Of a stretch of 64,000 nt of DNA, positions 58,780-64,000 are shown piece after piece. Position 1 is the first letter of the stretch, and every line of letters begins with the position of its first letter. The position numbers were made by a program, and so were the translations under genes. The notes beneath the pieces were generated by a model that did no database searches, was not told the origin of the DNA, and worked only from the letters and a program-made list of their open reading frames with translations. Origin of the DNA: Nissolia schottii (taxonomy: Eukaryota; Streptophyta; Magnoliopsida; Fabales; Fabaceae); the NCBI GenBank assembly GCA_003254905.1, contig QANU01095824.1, positions 1-64,000 on the forward strand, written 5' to 3'.

Positions 58780-60087
58780 CACCAAAGAATTTGTTGATTG
58801 ATAACTCTCCAATGAGAGGTCTTTTTCTTGGCTTTTGCATATAGTTTTAAGAATCATTTCATGCAAAGGGCTTCGATCTTAGTTACTAGATTTTTACCTT
58901 GAAGATGGATGAATTTTGAATCGGCACCAAATACAAAGATCTTAGCTTTAATTGAAAACTTGAATTATGTCATTCGGAATTTTGTAACAAAAGTTATAGC
59001 ATGTTTATTATCATAGTGAAAACAAGGAGGCATTACTTGAGTTGTGCTTGCACTACTCGAATAGTGTAGTGACAGAAGCTCCAAAACTAAACTTTTAATG
59101 GCACTACTCGAGTAGTGCAATGGAAATCTGCAGAAAAATCAGAAAAATCATAAACCCATTTTTTTTGAAATTTCGAACGAAGGGAAATAAATACAAACTT
59201 AAAACATGTTCAGAGGGGATTCTAGATTCTGCGTTTTTCCAAGAGCGGATGCAACCTTAGGAGATCTTTCAAGTGCAATGATTAAGGCTCCAGAGGTATG
59301 GCACAGTGAGGGAGAGATCCCAATTTGTCCCCAAGTCAAGTTTATACCATTGTTTTTCCATGGAACCTTTATTTGATGTAACCTACTAGGGCATTTGATG
59401 TAATCTTTACTTTGATGATATTATCAAAAAACTCCTTTGTTATTCATTTTTTTTGTCGATGGTGATTAAGTTTCTATGACCGTTCTTAATGCTTTTGATA
59501 AATTAGCCATTAATTGATTGAATTATTGTCTTGCATGAATTTGAGAAAAGGAAGGGGAGAGTACTCTATTATAGAAACTATAGGTTGAGCAACAATCTAA
59601 GAGGGACAAATGCAACTTATATGATAGTGTGGGGAATTCACAAATTGGTCATGCTTTTAACAGATTAGGTTACACCAAGAGATTAGGTATTCACTCTAGG
59701 TAAAGATAATCATTCGACCTCAAGAGAGGCTTGTGATTAGGATAGGAATCTTGGCTATTAGTTAACTAGATTAATAATTGAATTACAATGGCGTAGGATA
59801 ATTGTGTGTGTTTGTCTATGACCACATTTGATCCATAATAGGAGAAGTCAATGTCCTAGTTTCTTCTTCCATTGTTCTAAGTTGGTAATGTTTTGTTTTC
59901 TTTTATTTAATTGAAATCAAACCATACTTTCCTTTGTTGCTATAATCAATTCAACCTTGCTATTTTTTGATTAAATTCATGTGTAATATTATCCTCGTGG
60001 GTTTGACAAACTGAGTATTAATACTTACTCTTATTACTTGTACAAACTAGTGTACTTGCTAATGTTGCAAAATTTGCATCAAGTTTT
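58780..60087 (+). repeat. Athila-like LTR (3' part)
   Basis: The sequence ending 'acttgtacaaactagtgtac' / 'ttgctaatgttgcaaaattt' / 'gcatcaagtt' directly before the primer-binding site at 60088 is like the end of plant Athila/Tat LTRs. A precise left border is not seen; the region contains two short words cactactcgagtagtgca around 59050 and 59103. Confidence 0.5.
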
Positions 60088-60105
60088 TGGCATCATTGCG
60101 GGGGA
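60088..60105 (+). other. Primer-binding site relic (tRNA-Asp type)
   Basis: TGGCATCATTGCGGGGGA, a close variant of the TGGCGCCGTTGCCGGGGA site used by Athila-type gypsy elements. The changes (CG to TA at two places and one G) are mostly C-to-T type decay, as expected of an old methylated element. Confidence 0.65.
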
Positions 60106-60131
60106 TACTTTTACACTTGTTTTTAATTGAT

Positions 60132-60305
60132 ACATTTCTAGATTGAATTTGATTTTTTTTGTTGCTTTCTGATTTCTTTTTTAAAAAAATTCTTCCCCTA
60201 AATTTACACGAAAAGAAACATTTCTAGATTGAATTTGATTTTTTTTTTGGTTGCGTTCTGATTTCTTTTTTAAAAAAATTCTTCCCCTAAATTTACATGA
60301 AAAGA
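60132..60305. repeat. Tandem duplication, 86-bp unit
   Basis: Two copies (60132-60217 and 60218-60305) of a unit beginning acatttctagattgaatttg and ending in 'aaatttacacgaaaagaa'. They differ by a few bases and two indels in T-runs. Right after the primer-binding site, so in the leader of the retrotransposon. Confidence 0.9.
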
Positions 60306-60394
60306 AAAATCATGTTGAAATTTCTCTTGTGCCTTCATGGTGTGTTCAATGTTTACTGGAGATACTTATGATGAATTATGCTATTCTTTCATGT

Positions 60395-60560
60395 ACGTGT
60401 CTTAATATGCATGATGTCGTATCCTTTTAAATGCACGTTTGTTAACATATCATGATGTCGTATCCATGTCTTGATATGCATGATGTCGTATCCGTTTAAT
60501 GCCGTCTTGTCATGTCATGATGTCATATTCGTGTCTTCACATGTCATGATAAGGCATATG
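60395..60560. repeat. Short tandem array of 'catgatgtcgtatcc'
   Basis: Four copies of catgatgtc(g/a)tatcc or close variants, spaced 35-50 bp, with 'cttgatatg' or 'cttaacata' spacers. Confidence 0.7.
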
Positions 60561-60819
60561 TAACATATACAAATCATCACATATCATGTTCTTAACATAA
60601 TCATAGTTCAATATCTTCTAGTGTATCAACACATATATGCTCACATATCATTTTCCATAAGCATAGGGAACATAAATCTCATTTTCTAAACATAACCTAA
60701 TCACCTATAAGATCATGCATCATTCTTTCATAGTTCTTGTCCTTCTTTCCTTAAAATAAATCTTTCATAGCATATCATCATCACGCGTATATGATCATAC
60801 ATCACTCATCACATATCCT

Positions 60820-62460
60820 TTTCTCACACAAGGTAAGTGATCTAGTGCTTTTCCAAATACGTCCGTTTTCTGTCAGAATTTAGTTATCAGAAACTGGAAA
60901 GGTCCAAGACCTTACCCCAATGTTTTTGATAACTCTAAGATCATTTTTCATACTTAGAAATTCTGGTTTTGACCCCAAAATCACGAAATGATTGTTTTAC
61001 TCTTTTTCCCAAAATTGATGTTTTGCACCCGTAAAACCTTGTTTTCTTTGAAATTTTAGTTCTCAAAAACCAGAAGGGCTCAAGACTTAGCCTTAAGGTT
61101 TTTGATAGTTCTAAACTCATATTTTTTGAAAATCAACCCAGTTTTTCAGGTCCAAATTTCAAAATTTCGGCTTTACCCTTGTTTACCCGAAAATGTCGTT
61201 TCTGTCTATTTTGCTGAGAATTCGTCCGAGACTCCAAAAATCACGAAACTTAACATCCCCGCTCAATTTTTCGTGTAGATTTCAGAAATAATATTAGTTT
61301 TCTATGATAAAATTGCCAGCATACAATTCCAGATCAAAACGGGTTATGCTCCTATTCCAAGCTTAGGTCTACCTAAATTTTGACAGAGTCACAGATAACA
61401 CCAGCAGTTTCCAGACAAATCTCAACAACATATATACAGTCGGAGTCACATATAAAACATCCTAACATCATACATCATCTAGCATAAAACCACATAGACA
61501 GTGGAGAGGTCGGTTTACCCATTTGTATAGTTACTGCAGACAGTTCAAGAGATCTACGCAGAATCCTAGCTTATTCTGCTGCTCCAAGCTAGCTCTTTCT
61601 AAGATAGGTATGTGCCAGCTTTCTTTAAGGAGACTAAGAGGAATCTCTAAGCTAGCTCTTTCTAAGATAGGTATGTGCCAGCTTTCTTTAAGGAGACTAA
61701 GAGGAATCTCTAAGAACAAGGTTAGGGAAATTAGGGCTATGTTTAGTTCAGTGAAGTTTATGTGCCAGTATCTTGAAAGGGTAACGACTGAGTGTGCAAA
61801 CGGACAGAGTTTTGGCAAGGTTTTCTCCTATTTCTTATTTGAAGACTCCATGGGATATTTATAGGCAAGGAGTACGGAATTTCTTTTCCATTAATGCCCT
61901 TGGAACAATTTCAAATTTTGCCCTTTGATATGTCATCCATGACATAAGCATGCTTAGTCACATTCTTAGTCACCATGTGACTCATAGCTTTGAATGTTGA
62001 CTTGGCCACATGGAGCCCTTCTTGGCCGTGTAAGCTTGTTGTGTCTTGCCCAAATTTTGTGGCCAAGAATTAAAGGCCAAATATTGATCAATTTTGATCG
62101 TGTTTGGTCGTTATTGGTTCAGGTACTTCACGTACTGGTATCCTAAAAATATTCTCATCACATCCTTGTGATTCACTAATTTTTCTAGTGAGAAATTTGG
62201 GTTAATCTAAGGTATTTATAAATTTATCTCTGTACCAGTACGTTTAGCAGATATGTTAGACACACCATTAAACTCTGATGACTAAAAGGAATTAATCTAG
62301 TGTCTATAGAATTTTGCGAAACCAAACAGAATTATTTCTACAGACATTTTTGACCTAAGAGCTCATGTTTCTAAACATTTAACCCATACAGAGGGCTTAT
62401 ACTGATATTTATCCTGTGAAATCTTTACTAAGAAAAAAAAAATAAGATGTTACATTACGT
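60820..62460. repeat. LTR-like block related to 6673-8640
   Basis: Shares motif order with the earlier block in the same orientation: 'cccgaaaatg', 'gactccaaaaat', 'gctcaattttt.gtgtagattt'. It has LTR-like promoter features ('gggatatttatagg' at about 61852). It includes the 63-bp perfect duplication at 61586-61711. No coding region belongs to it. Confidence 0.55.
61586..61711. repeat. Perfect 63-bp tandem duplication
   Basis: Copies at 61586-61648 and 61649-61711 are identical by eye. 63 is a multiple of three, so both strands keep an open frame with a 21-residue repeat (for example KLALSKIGMCQLSLRRLRGI on the plus strand). The duplication must be recent. Confidence 0.95.
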
Positions 62461-62635
62461 GACAAACTTAACGGCCACGCCAGTGTCGTTCAATCTAAAC
62501 TAACGTCAGAAATTAAAAATAAATAAATTTTTTTAAAGGATTAAATCCAAACGAAAATTATTCTCGAGATGAAACACAAACTTTTTGATATTACAGAGAA
62601 TAAAAACTTATTTAGTCCTATTTTTTTTTGTATGC
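62440..62635. mobile_element. Mutator-like end sequence
   Basis: Words such as 'cgttcaatctaaactaacgtc', 'aaaggattaaatccaaacga', 'ttattctcgagatgaaacac' and 'aacttatttagtcct' match the right-end pattern of the Mutator-like elements earlier in the window. No left partner identified. Confidence 0.45.
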
Positions 62636-63075
62636 ATAATGACCCCATACCTTTACGAGCTTGGTTGTGTGTCGATTATTCTTTTAAATTGTTCAAATAT
62701 ATGATATTTTCACATTTAAATTCTGAGGAAAGTCCAATTCCAATTGTGCCATCTGCCTTAGAATATTCATCCAGTGCCATTCAGTGCTAACCGTCAAATT
62801 ACGCGCATCTCTCTTTGATCCTTCCAGAATAAATCTGGAAAAAACAAAAAAGAAAACATTGTTGACTAAATCATTATTCTAAGAAATCACTTTACCACTA
62901 GATCACAGCCTAAAACCATTGAAATCAAACAGGGAAACACAAAACCAAACCCAGCACCCAGTATCCGCTTTTCCCGTCACCTTTCTCTATTCCCAGGCAC
63001 CTCAACCCACCCTGTTACCACTTTCCCACGGCACACACAGTATCGCTATCACACACCCTCACACACACCTTGTAG
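62636..63075. other. Upstream region of the PDC gene
   Basis: No other gene. C/A-rich from 62930 with 'cacacaccctcacacacac' just upstream of the TATA box. Confidence 0.45.
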
Positions 63076-63083
63076 TATATAAA
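63076..63083 (+). promoter_or_regulatory. TATA box of the PDC gene
   Basis: TATATAAA in a C-rich context, 173 bp upstream of the start codon and followed by a CT/CA-rich leader. Confidence 0.75.
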
Positions 63084-63255
63084 CCTTCCCCTTTCTACAC
63101 CCTTCTCATCATCCTGCATCACTTCACTTTCCACTCTCCAAAGAAAAAACAGTTAAAACTTCTTTCACCTCAAAACACTAAACAGAACAAACAAAACCCT
63201 TCAAAAACCTCTACCTACACCAATTCTCTCTCTTTCTCTCTCATTTACCTCCGCC

Positions 63256-63786
63256 ATGGACACCAACATTGGATCCTTGGAATCGCAAAAGCCATCCAGC
63301 ACCGACGTCGTTTCGTGCGCACCTAACGGCGCCGCCGCCGCGATACAAGGCTCATCCGTCCCGTCGACCGCGTTCTCCTCGTCGGAGGCGACGCTCGGGC
63401 GCCACCTGGCTCGCCGGCTGGTCCAGATCGGCGTCACCGACGTGTTCTCCGTTCCCGGCGACTTCAACCTGACGCTGCTGGACCACCTGATCGCAGAGCC
63501 GGGGCTCAACCTGGTCGGCTGCTGCAACGAGCTCAACGCCGGGTACGCCGCCGACGGGTACGCGCGGTCGCGGGGGGTGGGCGCGTGTGTGGTGACGTTC
63601 ACGGTGGGCGGGCTGAGCGTGCTGAACGCGATCGCGGGGGCTTACAGCGAGAACCTTCCGCTGATATGCATCGTTGGTGGGCCCAATTCCAACGACTATG
63701 GGACCAACAGGATCCTCCACCACACTATCGGCCTACCCGATTTCAGCCAGGAGCTGAGGTGCTTTCAGACCATCACTTGCTTCCAG
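63256..63786 (+). CDS. PDC: Pyruvate decarboxylase, first exon (gene continues past window)
   Basis: First coding exon, 177 codons, from the ATG at 63256 (context ccgccATGg) to a donor at 63787 (ttccag|gtagct). The thiamine-diphosphate enzyme converts pyruvate to acetaldehyde and CO2 in the cytosol, the first step of ethanol fermentation during oxygen shortage. The first ~40 residues are a variable plant extension. The ThDP-binding N-domain follows with the cofactor-activating Glu at about 92 (CCNELNAGYAADGYARSRG) and the catalytic His pair at 155-156 (NRILHHTIGLPDFSQE). The exon is far more GC-rich (codon third positions mostly G/C) than the rest of the window. The last ~214 bases are intron 1. 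Remaining exons lie outside, so completeness cannot be judged. Confidence 0.95.
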
Positions 63787-64000
63787 GTAGCTAACTATCC
63801 TCAACACGATTTTTTTTTTCAATTTTTTATATCTCTATTGTTCCAAGTCTATTGACTTTCGAGATGGACTGATCTGATATGGTGAAGGTTAAAACTAGTT
63901 AGAAGTTTTAGTTTTCAGTTTTTCGTGTTTGTGTGTGTGTGAGTGAAGCGTGGACTTTTGGCATATTTGATGTTTGTGTTATATTACCGTGGGATTATAT
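63787..64000 (+). other. PDC intron 1 (partial)
   Basis: Starts with GTAGCT and is T-rich, with a short GT microsatellite near 63925. It runs to the window end. Confidence 0.85.

Noticed and set aside
63201..63723. Long antisense frames of 123-133 codons opposite PDC
   Set aside because: Shadows of the GC-rich PDC exon; the sense frame carries all conserved residues.
1..64000. CRISPR arrays, operons, ribosome binding sites, prokaryotic features
   Set aside because: The window is plant nuclear DNA with spliced genes; the direct repeats seen are minisatellites without spacer structure.
1..64000. tRNA, rRNA and snoRNA genes
   Set aside because: No cloverleaf-like or rRNA-like sequence was recognised by eye; a tRNAscan or Infernal run would be needed to exclude them.

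Overview
This 64 kb window is plant nuclear DNA. It has AT-rich intergenic sequence, long genes with many short exons and GT-AG introns, and a dense mix of plant transposon families. The gene and transposon content fits a eudicot. A legume, possibly Lotus-like, is my best guess; that is inference and nothing in the sequence proves it. Four single N bases (2812, 5530, 13799, 20399) look like joins between sequence contigs, so order and content across them should be treated with care.

Layout. 1-10.2 kb: repeats only. There is an LTR-like block, an N-bounded segment that begins with mitochondrial DNA (start of ccmFc and an intact 249-codon chimeric ORF opening like ATP synthase subunit 8) and continues into a broken Ty3/gypsy gag-pol, then an antisense gypsy integrase relic, a second LTR-like block and the 3' end of a LINE. 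10.2-13.8 kb: a complete nine-exon gene for an EBP1/PA2G4-type protein (394 aa, + strand). 13.8-21.5 kb: intergenic, with a SIRE-like copia LTR that contains a Mutator-like element, gene-fragment islands and a hAT-like MITE.

21.6-44.4 kb: a complete 23-exon importin-11-like gene on the minus strand (1009 aa). Its introns hold a Pack-MULE carrying pieces of the nucleolar WD40 gene UTP15, two Ty1/copia relics, gypsy and RTE-LINE fragments, several L1-type LINE 3' ends and a Stowaway-like MITE. 44.4-52.2 kb: a repeat-filled region between two divergently transcribed genes. 52.3-55.4 kb: a complete seven-exon gene for an ER-lumenal DnaJ protein of the ERdj3A/TMS1 type (578 aa, + strand). 55.5-62.6 kb: CACTA-like, Athila-like and gypsy-LTR-like repeats. 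63.0-64 kb: promoter and first exon of a pyruvate decarboxylase gene that runs off the window.

The genes do not form one pathway. They cover ribosome/translation-linked growth control (EBP1), nuclear import (importin-11), ER protein folding (ERdj3A) and ethanolic fermentation (PDC). The importin-11/ERdj3A neighbours match adjacent Arabidopsis loci (At3g08960/At3g08970 from memory), which suggests old conserved synteny with later transposon expansion between them. The most unusual items are the mitochondrial-type chimeric ORF, which resembles the architecture of cytoplasmic-male-sterility genes, and the UTP15-bearing Pack-MULE inside an importin intron.
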